Assembly: GCA_018398575.1 (NCBI GenBank)
Contig: JAGTXZ010000006.1
Location: forward strand, 620,001-684,000
Source of the DNA: Ampelomyces quisqualis
Lineage: Eukaryota > Ascomycota > Dothideomycetes > Pleosporales > Phaeosphaeriaceae
Direction of reading: 5' to 3'
DNA: 64,000 bases
Of this stretch, positions 46,475-56,535 are shown piece by piece. Position 1 is the first letter of the stretch; each line of letters begins with the position of its first letter. The translations under genes were made by a program, and so were the position numbers. The notes below the pieces were generated by a model. The model worked only from the letters and a program-made list of their open reading frames with translations, ran no database searches and was not told where the DNA came from.

Positions 46475-48650
46475 TACATACCTAAAGAGGCCTAATAACC
46501 TAGCACTAAGCTACACTATTAGGCTAAACCTAGACTCTTTGTAGGATATAGAAAGTTAGTTAGTATCTTTAGGATTTAGGTTCTAGCTAGACTTAAAATC
46601 CTTAAATCTAAAGATATTAAATTCTTCTCTTTTAAGCTTTATTCTAAGAGAGAGAATGCACTTATAGAAATGCAAATTCTATTATTATAAGGAGAGGACT
46701 TAACTACCTAAACTGTTATTTTAACTTGAAAAGAAACTAAACCTTAAAAAGAAACTAGAGATGCTACTTTACCTCTAAGACTAAAGATAGAAAGGTTCTT
46801 AACTCTTCTATTGTTACCTATACTACTAATCTACTAAATGCTGCCTTAATTACTGCGTAGTTCTAGCTATTAAGAAAAGGATGCTACTCCTCCTTAGCCT
46901 CTACCTACTTAACCTATAACTATAAAGAGCAGAAGAATAGTTATCTTAATAAGAAAATCTAAGGGCTTAAATACAACGTTTAATAGTAATTTATTAGGCT
47001 AAGAACTAAGTTAACTAGAGTCTTAGCATTCTAAACACTAGCATATTAATTAGAATAATAAGATCTGCGTGTTTGTTACCTAGCTGTTTAATAATAAACG
47101 CGTGCTACGCAATATTAAAGAAGCACGCTTCTTAACTGCATAAAAGCAATAGCTAGCTACTATTATAGCTAAACTCTGCTTATATAAGTTAAGTAGCACA
47201 TAGGAGGTAGTTAACATTAAAGAGGTATCTAATCTAATTAATGCCTTATAGGTGTTTAGCATTAAGCGTCTAGTTAGTAGAACTATAGCCTGTTATAAAG
47301 CACGCTTAGTAGCTTAAGGTTGCTCTTAGTAGTATAGAATTAATTATAATAAGACCTATTTGCTAGTAGTTAGATATAACACTCTTAGACTCTTGCTTCT
47401 CTAGGCAGTTATCCTAGGTTTTAAGATCTATTAGATTAACTTTAATACAGCATATCTAAATACTATACTTCCTTACTACTTGTCTCTCTTTATAAGGCTA
47501 CTACTTAGATTTCTACTCTTAGGCAAAGCTCTAAGGTTAAGAAGATCCCTCTATAGCCTTAAACAATCTAGAAGAAAATAGTTTAGAACCCTTAGTATAC
47601 GCCTTCTGCAAAAAGAGTACACTTAAGCCTCCTTTAATCTATGCGTGTTTATTAGATCTATTATTATTATAGTCTACGTAGATAACTTTCTACTTATTAG
47701 CAATAATTAAAACATTTAAAGCTTTAAGGATACTATCTCTAAGAAGTTTAAGTGTAAGAATCTTAGGCCTATTTAACACCTACTAGGCTTAGAGATACTA
47801 AGAATAGATATAAGTCTTATAATATCTTAGACTAGCTATACTTACTAAGTCTTTAAGAGGTTTAGGATGTTAAAATGCAACTCTAGGAAAACTCCTATAG
47901 ACCTAAATGCAGTTCTTTAGATCTCTAAAGAAGAATAAGACTCTAGACGCTAGAAGAAATATTAATAGTTAATTAGTAGCTTAAACTATCTAGTTATTAG
48001 GACCTAGCTTAACCTAGCCTATACAGTCTTAACACTAGCAAAGTTTAATTTAAATCTTTTCTCTTAATACCTTAAGGCTGCATATTAAGTCTTGCGCTAC
48101 ATCTAAAAGAGCCTTAATTACTACCTGTTATACTTAACTTTATTACTAGGTTTTTACCTAAATGCTGTTATGTTTGCTAACGCCTTCTAGGGCTCTAAAC
48201 CTAACTTTGCGCAATCTGTCTTAGGCTACGTCTTCTAAATTAAAGAATGCGCAGTCTTATAGAGTTCTAAACGTTAGATATATATAGCTAAGTCTATATG
48301 TAAAGTAGAGTATATAGCTTGCTCTTACGCTACTACTTACTTATTGTAGGTTAAGAAAGCTTTGTATAACCTTAATACCTTTGCTCTTCTATCTCTTAAG
48401 TTCTAACTTAACAGTAATAACTAGGTAGCTCTATTACTTATTTAGGATTACTGTATTAATACCTAATTAAAACACATTGCTATCTATTTTTACTTTGTTT
48501 GTAAGAGATATTTAGCTAGAGATTTTACTATCTATTATGTGGCATTAGTATCTAACGTTGCTAATATCTGCATAAAGGTATTACTGCTCCTAGCTTTTAT
48601 AGCTATAAAAGCCTTAGTTAGTTTACAAGGGTAAAAAGTGATTTATCTTT
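46475..48650 (+). pseudogene. Ty1/copia reverse transcriptase and RNase H (element E)
   Basis: Continues the pol cut at 5,693. From about 47,300 it reads KARLVA*GCS, RINYNKTYLLVVRYNTLRLL and NFNTAYLNTILPYYLSLF, the classic start of a copia reverse transcriptase. IVYVDNFLLISNN at about 47,670-47,710 is the catalytic site, with the second Asp read as Asn. RNase H follows at about 48,200-48,500 (VEYIACSYATTYLL at about 48,310). The frame ends near 48,630 at LVSLQG. Stops are RIP-type. Confidence 0.84.
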
Positions 48651-48657
48651 AGGGGAG

Positions 48658-48789
48658 TGTTTAAAAGAAGCTGCTATCACTAATAGGAGAAGGGGTTATT
48701 TGGTGGTTTGTTTATTGGCCCGATAAGGCTTAGCGTGTAGCTATTTGAGCGGCTCCTTTAGAGTCTGCTCCTCAATCAATTCAATAACA
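48658..48789 (+). repeat. Probable 3' LTR of copia element E
   Basis: Starts TGTTTAAAAGAAGC right after the purine tract TTTAGGGGAG and could end at CAATTCAATAACA (132 bp). It has normal CA and TG content, unlike the interior. The 5' partner is outside the window, so the end is a guess from the usual TG..CA ends of copia LTRs. Confidence 0.5.
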
Positions 48790-49086
48790 ACTTCATGAAT
48801 ACTTCATATCATAACTTTGACACATCTCATATAGCAGGTTGTCACGAGTAAGTCAACACGTGGCATCCAACATAGTGTATCTTCGACCACAGATTCGCAA
48901 TCTCCAGGAATGGCCGTTTGAGTATCCATGTAGTACATTGACGTGGAGTAACTTGGATGCTATTTACGTGCTGCTAATGACGTTATGTCATTCGCTTATT
49001 TATCGCGTTCTCGCACGCTAGCTGGTCTAGCGGCTACACTAGAACTTCATCCATGCTCCAGCCAAAGCATTTCAGCTCATGTCACG
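48790..49086. other. Spacer between transposon block and F-box gene
   Basis: About 300 bp of ordinary composition holding the promoter of the next gene. An in-frame upstream ATG at 48,985 would add 34 residues to that protein. I see no clear TATA box. Confidence 0.5.
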
Positions 49087-50466
49087 ATGTCCGACTTGGC
49101 AGCTATCAACGATCTGCCAGATGAGCTCTTGCTCGAGACATTACGGTACCTCAGCTGCATCCCATCATGCGAGACGCAATCGTCCGCTTTCAAGGATAAA
49201 GAGAAGGAAACTGCGAGGCAATGTGAGAACGCTGCACGGCGACGAGCTTTGTACTCGCTATGTCTTACTTCTCAACGACTACGCAGGATCGTGGTACCGC
49301 TCTTGTACGCATCCTTCTCAAGCTCAACTACCTGGCACGGTTCCAAATCTCTTCGTCTGTTCCATCGCACCATCATGAGCCCAGGAAACAGAACGAGTCT
49401 CGCGGTTCGCCTCGGTGACTACCTGCAATATGTCGAGAATCGATTCTGTGATCATCTAGGCAACAACCTCTTCTTTGACTGCTGCCTGGATGGTGCTGAG
49501 AGTATGATACAAAGCTACTTTGGCCAACTTGCAGACATCGTTCATTCTGCACCAAACCTCCGACATATGTCCGTCGTTAGCTTGGAGACGAGTGACATCT
49601 CTCTCTGGAAGCACATTTTGTCCAAAGAGACGAACACGGCTTCCGCAAACGTATCATGCATCGGCCTCGAAAGCCTCCGATCTCTTGCCTTTCAAGTCCA
49701 TCACCAAGGATCCCGTCATGGATCACGTGACTGGTTTCATCCCATCTTGTCGGCCATGGCCTCTGTGCCCACCCTGACAGATCTCCGTGCCTCGGGCGTT
49801 TCATCGAGCCCCGAACCGATACATTTAAGCGAAGACCCGTTCCGCAATCTTCAACGTCTTGATATCACCGAGTGTCTTCTCCGTTTCGACGAGGTTGTCG
49901 AGATATGGACAGCCTGTGAGAATTTGCGGCACATTACATGTGTTTGGGCTTACCTCAATTGCGTCGTCGAGGCACCTTCGGATCTTTACGAAGCTCTCTT
50001 GCGGCACCGAACTACTTTACAGACGCTTCATTTGGACATGCGGCACGTACGCTTTGATGACGCTTTCAACATGCCGCAAAGGCTTGGTACACTACAGCCC
50101 TTCACTGCGCTAGAAACACTAAGTCTCTGCGAAACTATTCTGCTCGGCAATGTACAACCACTTGTCACGTTTCCAGACCAATCTTTTGGCTCTCAGCACC
50201 GCATAACAGAGCTCCTTCCTCTAAACGTTGAAAATTTTGCGTTACTTTTACTTGCCGATAAGTCTGACACGACGACAAACTGTCTTGATATGTCCTTTTT
50301 ATTATGGGATTTTGTAGACGACTGCAAGCGCTGCTATCCACAGTTGAAGGAGGTCAGTTTGAAGAGCGTGAACATCCTGAGTGCTCCTGATGTCACAGCC
50401 GCTTTCAAGGAGACCGACATACACTTCAAGCTTGTCAAGGAAAGAGACGTTAGTATAAAATGCTGA
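49087..50466 (+). CDS. F-box protein
   Basis: One exon, 459 residues from the ATG at 49,087 (CACGATGTCC context). An ATG at 48,985 in the same frame would give 493 residues, but the extra 34 look non-conserved. The F-box lies at about residues 6-70: INDLPDELLLETLRYL, then LCLTSQRLRRIVVPLLY, with a charged insert between, as is common in fungal F-box proteins. F-box proteins bind Skp1 and bring substrates to SCF ubiquitin ligases. The remainder has Leu-rich stretches spaced like degenerate leucine-rich repeats (LQRLDITEC, LQTLHLDM, LETLSLCE), probably the substrate-binding part. It is the first gene beside the RIP-degraded block, about 300 bp from the probable LTR. The target is unknown. Confidence 0.88.
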   Translation: MSDLAAINDLPDELLLETLRYLSCIPSCETQSSAFKDKEKETARQCENAARRRALYSLCLTSQRLRRIVVPLLYASFSSSTTWHGSKSLRLFHRTIMSPGNRTSLAVRLGDYLQYVENRFCDHLGNNLFFDCCLDGAESMIQSYFGQLADIVHSAPNLRHMSVVSLETSDISLWKHILSKETNTASANVSCIGLESLRSLAFQVHHQGSRHGSRDWFHPILSAMASVPTLTDLRASGVSSSPEPIHLSEDPFRNLQRLDITECLLRFDEVVEIWTACENLRHITCVWAYLNCVVEAPSDLYEALLRHRTTLQTLHLDMRHVRFDDAFNMPQRLGTLQPFTALETLSLCETILLGNVQPLVTFPDQSFGSQHRITELLPLNVENFALLLLADKSDTTTNCLDMSFLLWDFVDDCKRCYPQLKEVSLKSVNILSAPDVTAAFKETDIHFKLVKERDVSIKC

Positions 50467-51098
50467 CCACCGGAATCAGACCGAGCTCAGTGTTTGTTAC
50501 GAGCTCTGGCGGCGCGGAGATGTGACCTATTCAGTGCTCGTTTGCTCCGTACCGCGCAGTAAGCACGCCACAATAGCATCAAGGCTCACCCCGAATTAGT
50601 ATCAATGTTACATACAGAGATTCCACCATACTACCGAGCCTAATCGTTGGATATCCAGTGACCATGCCTTCAGCAACGACCGTGGCCGAATGGGGAGCGG
50701 TTTAGCATGAGGACCTGTCATATGCTTCACGCTTTTCCACTCACCTTCGAGACTTCGTTGTCATTGCAGTGCCGTGCGCCGGCTTTACTTGGAGCTATTG
50801 TGCGGCTCGTTCTAAGCCGTGAAGATCCAGCTCCTGGCTCTTACCTTCGGCCTGGAGGCTCTATCAGTACATCCATTGTCAGTCCCACAGTCTTAGTGTG
50901 CCCTGGGACTTCTGAGTATAAATTCTTCGTCTACCGCTCTCAGCTCAATTATCCTCCACTGCAATTCTTGCCAGACCCGCGGCTTCATACACATTGCAGT
51001 GTATTTTGTCTCGATTTCCTTCTGCGACCATACTAGTCCAGGCTTCCGTCAATCTTTCTCCATCCTCGCTACTTTGACGACTTGGTCATCAGATCAAG
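50467..51098. other. Intergenic region with promoter of the coiled-coil gene
   Basis: 630 bp. The open stretch 50,707-51,036 has no domain and lies where a promoter is expected, so I do not call it a gene. Confidence 0.5.
50917..50923 (+). promoter_or_regulatory. Candidate TATA box
   Basis: TATAAAT, 182 bp upstream of the ATG at 51,099, followed by a pyrimidine-rich stretch (CTACCGCTCTCAGCTC) typical of fungal start regions. Confidence 0.4.
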
Positions 51099-53252
51099 AT
51101 GGAGCACAAAGTTGAGAAAGAACATGGCATTGCGGAATTGAATGCGCATGGCGAAGGCGATCTTTCTGCACAGCCGAACGACGACGGAGTCACTGTAGCC
51201 GCCGATGGTCTCATAACGGAGACCGCTGCATCGTCGTCTGAGTCGGTCGCTTCTTCAGTCGGAGCTGCTCCCTCATCCCCAGCGTCAAGTTTCCTCTCCG
51301 ATCAGAACATCGAGATTGTCATTGACAAGCCGACCATGAAGTCGCCATTCCATTCGCCCAAGCCTCCCACAGCCGATGGTATGAGCGACGCTACGCTGGA
51401 TGACGGCGAGATCCGCGAGAACCTGCTCGATGAAGCCACTGAGGACGACACTCTTGACACATCTGGAGAGGTCGTTGTGCCTGTGGAGAATGGAGATCGA
51501 GGCGATCAGAATCAGGACACATCAAGTGCGTCTAGACTTTGTGTAGCATGAACGTTTCGTTAACCACAGTACATAGATGAGAACATTGATGAGGCTCCAA
51601 GTGGAGAAGTTGCTAGCAATGCAAGCGCAACCAGCCATGGGGTGCATCCGTCCTCCCATGATGTCCCTGACAGCATCGACGACAAAGAGCCACTGGGTAC
51701 ACCCAAGGATGTTCAAGCAACAACAAACCTAAGCGACACGGCTAACCACGCAGATGAATATCTTGCCATCACTGAAGATGAAGAGTCGGATGCTGAGACT
51801 GCGGCACCACGTCAGCCTACTCATAGTGTTCCACCGCATATGCGTCCTGGCTTCGAGTCGCAAATCGCACGTATTGGCATGCAGATCTCAAAGGTAAGAT
51901 GGCCTAGAAAATGATAGGAGCAAGCGAAGCTAATGTGTGCTAGTTCTCGAGCAGAACACCTGATGCTCTCCTCTACGGCGATATACCTCGTGCCCCGCGC
52001 GCCTTTCAGGCTCACAATTCTTACCAGACCTACCGTTCTGATGGTGGCCGTGAGGAGTCAGCGCGCACGAGTGCACAGCTCATGAAGCTACGCAACGAAC
52101 TCGAGGCGGAGCGTAAGAAGAGCGCCAACATGCGCAAGTCTGTCGAAGAAGAAAAGGAAAAGGTGATGGAAGCGGCACTCTCTACAATGACCACCGAGCT
52201 TCTGAATAAGCAGGTCAAGATGCTCACACATCAGGCCGAAGTCGAGGCCAAGGAGCGCGACCTACAATTCCGCGAAGCACGCATCGAACAGCTCGAAGTC
52301 TACCTCAGTGAGGGCCAAAAACGAGTTTATCGCGAGAGCATCGGAGATGAAGGTGGTTTGACCATGGCTGAGGTTGATCGCGAGCATGACTGTCGCCAAG
52401 CCGAGCTACAGGCAAAGAAGTACATTGCAGCTATGGAGGGCAAGCTCGCCATTCGCCTCCAAGGCCTCCAGCTTCGGGAAGCAGCTCAAGAGATGCGCGA
52501 GCAGCAATACAAGGCGCTGATGCGCTCTAGCCTCGAGGCTGAGACCAAGCAGAGGATGGCGCAAGAAATCGATGCCAGGGTTAACGAGGTTGCCGACATC
52601 GAGTACAACAACGGGTTTGGAGCTGGCAGGGTTGCTGGCCATGCCGATGTAGAGGTTGAGGTGCGTCAGGAGGGCTTCCTTGAGGGCTACAACGCATGCC
52701 GTGAGACAGAGGTCCTTCTGAGCAAGACTCGACAGGGTCTAATCTCGCGCGACAGCCCTGAGCTCGACTTTCTGTACGATTCTGCGCATCCTCGGAACCC
52801 CTTTACCATGGGTACACGCATCGGCGAGTGGCAGCGGAAGCAAGGGCAGGGACAGCTCAAGAGTATGACGGAAAAGGCCATCGTGAAGAAAGAGCCCGTT
52901 GTCGAGAAGAAGGCCGAAGCGCTGGTTGTTCAGAAGAAGGCCGAGGAGCCTGTTGGCAAGTAAGTCTTTGTCCATCTTTCGGCTTTCTCCATACTGACAT
53001 GGGCTATCTAGGCTCCCTCCTGCCCGCCCAACGTTTGCTAGCGAACTTCGCGGTGCTCGGAACATGCACAATGGCCACTTCGTGCTCGCCAACGGGTCGG
53101 GCCCATGCTCCCCTGCGACCACGCCCAAGATCAATGGCGTCGGTAGTTACAACGGTGCTCAGGCGGGGCCATGCGGTGGGAATGTGTACGAGGGCCGACA
53201 TATCTCGAAGTATGAGCAGGTCGAGGAGGACAATTTGATCGACTTGCTCTAG
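51099..53252 (+). CDS. Coiled-coil protein of unknown function
   Basis: Four exons, 666 residues: 51,099-51,525, 51,577-51,893, 51,944-52,959, 53,012-53,252. Introns begin GTGCGT, GTAAGA and GTAAGT (third) and end in TAG; all joins keep frame and total exactly 667 codons. The first acceptor was chosen as 51,576 because the nearer AG at 51,569 gives a stop. Residues 1-245 are acidic and Ser/Thr-rich, likely disordered. Residues about 290-460 are a long coiled coil (KLRNELEAERKKS, VEAKERDLQFREARIEQLE). A Lys/Glu/Val-rich linker leads to a conserved-looking C-terminus YEQVEEDNLIDLL. The shape suggests a scaffold or tether. I do not recognise the family. Confidence 0.8.
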
Positions 53253-53552
53253 GTGAAGGTTGTGGACTTTCACGACCTGAGATATGAGGGCGTTCAAGGT
53301 GGATCATCTTTCAGCGGAACGTATTCGATAATCTATGTCGGCTGCATCGACGGCGTGATTCCAGAGCTACTCACCTATGTGCTGTAACGTGACCAGGAAC
53401 TAGTCCCGAAGTGGCAATTACCTCGGCCAAGGGCACACTTCAACACCAGCCCCCTCGAGCTGCAGACGCAATGCAGCCCTCTCCACACGCGACTCCCGCA
53501 ACCCCCCCTCCCTCCCCCAAAGCCTTAGTCTCGTGACCCAACCCCCCACAAC
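53253..53552. other. Intergenic region upstream of PEX3
   Basis: 300 bp. C-rich pyrimidine stretches (about 53,500-53,550) precede the ATG. No clear TATA box. Opposite-strand open stretches here have no domain. Confidence 0.5.
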
Positions 53553-55210
53553 ATGCTACAATCCACGCGACGATGGCTCAGGCGGAACCGCACAAACTTC
53601 GCCATTGGCGCGGGAGTGCTGGGCGCCGGGTACATGGCGGGGCAATACGTGCTGGGGAAGCTATCAGAGGCCCGACAGCGCATGAGCGACGAGCGCATCG
53701 CAAAGGAGAAGTACGGCGGCGCACGTGACAAGGCCTGAATAGATGCTTACGCCCAAGACAGTCTCCGGCGACGGTTCGAACAGAACCAGGAAGACTGCAC
53801 CTTCACCGTGCTCGCCATCCTGCCCACGGCGACGGAGAACATCCTCGCCGCGATACCCGTCGAACAGGTGCTGGAAGAGCTGCAGAGGCAAAAGGCCGAG
53901 CGGCTGTCTCGGAGCGTCGGACCGAGCGAGATCGGAACATCTGCGCCGCCGAGCGTGGCGGACACCACCGAGGACGATGCGCAGAGCTCGAGCATGCAGG
54001 CCGATAGCTTCATCCACGCTAGCCAAGTCGCGACAGACGAGCCTGCCGAGGAGACGAAGAGCAAGAAGAGCAAGGCGCAGCTATGGAGCGAGATGAAGAT
54101 CAGCTGTACGTGCTGAAGTGCGCCATGGGTCTTGTTGATGCTAACACGCCCAGCCATCACCCGCGCCTTCACCCTCATCTACACCCTGTCCCTCCTGACG
54201 CTCCTCACGCGCATCCAACTGAACCTGCTCGGCCGCCGCAACTACCTCGCCTCTGTCGTCTCGCTCGCCGCCCCGCAGTCCATGACCGACGGATCCAGAA
54301 TCAACCTCGAGAACAATGACGACGACAACTTCGACCAGGCGTACGGCAACGACTTTGAGACTAACCGGAGATATCTGAGTTTGAGCTGGTGGCTGCTGCA
54401 CCGGGGCTGCGTTGACCTGATCGAGAAGGTGCAGGTCGCGGTCAAGGACGTCTTTGGCTTGCTCAACCCACGCGAAGAGATCACCCTGGAGAAACTGTCA
54501 GAGCTTACCCTCCAAGTACGGAAGAGAGTTGAAGGTGCCACCGAGGAGCAACGAAGGTATGCTCTGCACTGCACTGCACCACCCCATCCGCCGGCATGCT
54601 AATAATCCCTAGAACGTGCAAATGGCTGTCCTTCCTCCTGCCACCCCAAGACCAAGAAGACTACGTTCTCCGCGAATCAGGCATGTCCTCCTCGTCGGAA
54701 TCCCCGTCGCCTACCACCACCACCTCGCTTCGCCGCCTCATCGACGAAACATCCGACCTCGTCGACTCACCCTCCTTCACCCACGTCCTCACACTCCTCT
54801 TCGACGCCGGCTTCTCACATCTCGTCGACAACAAAATCTCACAGCTCTCGTACAAGATCCCGCCCGTCTCCGAAAGCAGCGCTCGGGTACAAGAGATTGT
54901 CGGTGGCGACGTGAAGGCCAAGGTCGCAAGCAGCCTCGCAGTATTCTGTCGACAAGCACATAGCATCGGAAGCGGTGCGAACAACGAATATCTGGCAGCA
55001 ATAGAGCAGGTTAGAGATTTGGAGGCCTTTGCCGCGGTGGTTTACTCGAGTAATTTCGAGTATGAGAGTCCTGAGGGTGTCCCTGCGCCAGTGACTCGGC
55101 CTGGCACAGCGGAGGGCCAAACTCCTGCAAAACCCATAGCGACTACAGAAGACAGCTTCGAGAGTGCGTGGGGTAAGGCTTTGGCCAAGGAGGACGGGAA
55201 AGACTTCTAG
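53553..55210 (+). CDS. PEX3: Peroxisomal biogenesis factor 3 (PEX3)
   Basis: Four exons, 500 residues: 53,553-53,710, 53,762-54,105, 54,154-54,556, 54,613-55,210. Introns begin GTACGG, GTACGT and GTATGC and end CAG, CAG, TAG. The N-terminus RRWLRRNRTNFAIGAGVLGA is the Arg-rich peroxisome-targeting and membrane segment of PEX3. After it comes ENLRRRFEQNQEDCTFTVL, the family's most recognisable stretch, formed across the first intron. A second hydrophobic segment follows at about residues 168-200. PEX3 anchors in the peroxisome membrane and docks PEX19 with its membrane-protein cargo. The length fits fungal PEX3. A Ser/Thr-rich insert (about 125-150) is probably a loop. Confidence 0.93.
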
Positions 55211-55419
55211 ATTGAGGAGCATGCTTGTTTGATACGATGTTGCCGAGAGAGGCATAAGCTTCTTGCTAGATACCCGAATTCGAACGATTACCTCCAACGG
55301 AAGACAACAGTCGTGACGTCAGCGCGTAGCTCTGGATAGTGGGACGCGACTACTGTAGAGCAGCAAACAAAACTTGACAATCTCGCGTAATCCCATCTCC
55401 CAACACACAACTTCCAACC

Positions 55420-56535
55420 ATGGCCGAAACAACCACCGCAGCTGGAAAAAATGCTTACGTCACCCTCCTAACCCGTCCATCCTACCTCGCCGGTGCCCTC
55501 CTCCTCGCCTACACTCTAACCAAACACGCCCCCACGACCCCGCTGATAATAACCTACACGCCCGAAACACTCCCGGAATCGTCCATTAATGCGTTCAGAT
55601 CGGAGGCTAAACACTCCAACATCATCCTGCACCCAGTCGAACATTTACGTCTTCCAGACGATGGCACGCAGCACGGCATGGTGGCCGAGCGGTTCATCGA
55701 TACATGGACGAAACTGCGGGTTTTCGATTTGTGGGACATGCCGCAAAAGTGGGAGCGCTTGTGTTGGTTGGATGCCGATATGATGGTATTCAGTAATCCG
55801 GATCCGTGGGTGTTTAGCAGTGCGAATGACGACTATCTTCAAGGTGGAGACGGGATGCGCGTAATGGCTGTGCACACATGTGTATGCAACCTTGACCACG
55901 ACTCATGGGCACCAAAAGAATGGAATCCAGCAAACTGCGCAATGACAAAACTCGACTCAAGCGACGAAACAGCCACCGTCGAACCCGAACCATACACACT
56001 ATCCAACTTCAATTCCGGCACGTTTCTCTACCGCCCCTCGCCCCGACTCGCGCGCTTCGTCCGCGCAAAGCTGGAAGCACTGGGTACCGCTAACCTCCGC
56101 GCAATGAAATTCCCAGATCAGGACTTTCTCAACCAAGCTTTTGATGCCCGCTGGTCCCCCTTATCCTGGCGCACAAACGCCCTCAAAACCTGGCGCTACT
56201 GGCACGCGAACATCTGGGCAGACAACGCCGTCGCGGTACTGCACTACATTGTCGACAAACCGTGGGCCGCGCGCGTGAACCCCAACGGCACGGCTGGATA
56301 TCTAGGCAAGGACGGCGAAACGCACACGTGGTGGTGGGACGAGTATGCGCGCTGGGAACATGAGCGCAAGGCGCAACGAGAAGAGGTGTTGTTGGCTACG
56401 GTGGGGAAATACGTGGCTAGTGCGACGGGCGAGGTGAGTGAGGAGATGAGCGCGGTGGGCGGTGGAGCGCAGGACTATGCTAAAAAGTGGGCGGTGAAAA
56501 GCCTCGAGGACGCAAAAGTGCATCACGGCAGATGA
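55420..56535 (+). CDS. GT8-family glycosyltransferase, glycogenin/galactinol-synthase-like
   Basis: One exon, 371 residues, ATG in strong context (ACCATGGCC). The N-terminal Rossmann part starts AYVTLLTRPSYLAGALLLAY. The metal- and UDP-sugar-binding motif is WLDADMMVF (Asp118-x-Asp120). NFNSGTFLYRPS (196-207) and HYIVDKPW (275-282) are further GT8 hallmarks. Such enzymes transfer glucose or galactose from the UDP sugar to a protein, inositol or oligosaccharide acceptor. There is no signal peptide, so it is probably cytosolic. It lacks the long C-terminal tail of true glycogenins, and I see no clear self-glucosylation Tyr, so it is more likely a galactinol-synthase-like or GNT1-type relative. 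Confidence 0.85.
   Translation: MAETTTAAGKNAYVTLLTRPSYLAGALLLAYTLTKHAPTTPLIITYTPETLPESSINAFRSEAKHSNIILHPVEHLRLPDDGTQHGMVAERFIDTWTKLRVFDLWDMPQKWERLCWLDADMMVFSNPDPWVFSSANDDYLQGGDGMRVMAVHTCVCNLDHDSWAPKEWNPANCAMTKLDSSDETATVEPEPYTLSNFNSGTFLYRPSPRLARFVRAKLEALGTANLRAMKFPDQDFLNQAFDARWSPLSWRTNALKTWRYWHANIWADNAVAVLHYIVDKPWAARVNPNGTAGYLGKDGETHTWWWDEYARWEHERKAQREEVLLATVGKYVASATGEVSEEMSAVGGGAQDYAKKWAVKSLEDAKVHHGR

Larger units (their letters stand above)
2930..48789 (+). mobile_element. Ty1/copia retrotransposon E, host of the nest
   Basis: This is the outermost element. Its parts are collinear on the plus strand but split by insertions: gag at 2,930-3,355, protease and integrase at about 4,240-5,693, then (after the 40.8-kb element D) reverse transcriptase and RNase H at 46,475-48,650. 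A purine tract TTTAGGGGAG (48,648-48,657) is followed by a likely 3' LTR. The domain order protease, integrase, reverse transcriptase defines Ty1/copia. The 5' LTR and start of gag are outside the window, left of hAT copy B1. RIP-type decay is heavy up to about 48.6 kb. Confidence 0.82.

Noticed and set aside
46326..46544. 72-residue open stretch
   Set aside because: Crosses the junction of the D LTR and copia E, so it is an accident of the insertion.
47080..47262. Minus-strand 60-residue open stretch in copia E
   Set aside because: The plus strand reads as pol with RIP-type stops here; the minus-strand product has no known features.
50707..51036. 109-residue open stretch upstream of the coiled-coil gene
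   Set aside because: No domain, and it overlaps the candidate TATA box and start region of the next gene.
53743..54401. Several long frames on both strands inside PEX3
   Set aside because: Shadows of the PEX3 exons in GC-rich sequence; the spliced PEX3 frame explains the region.
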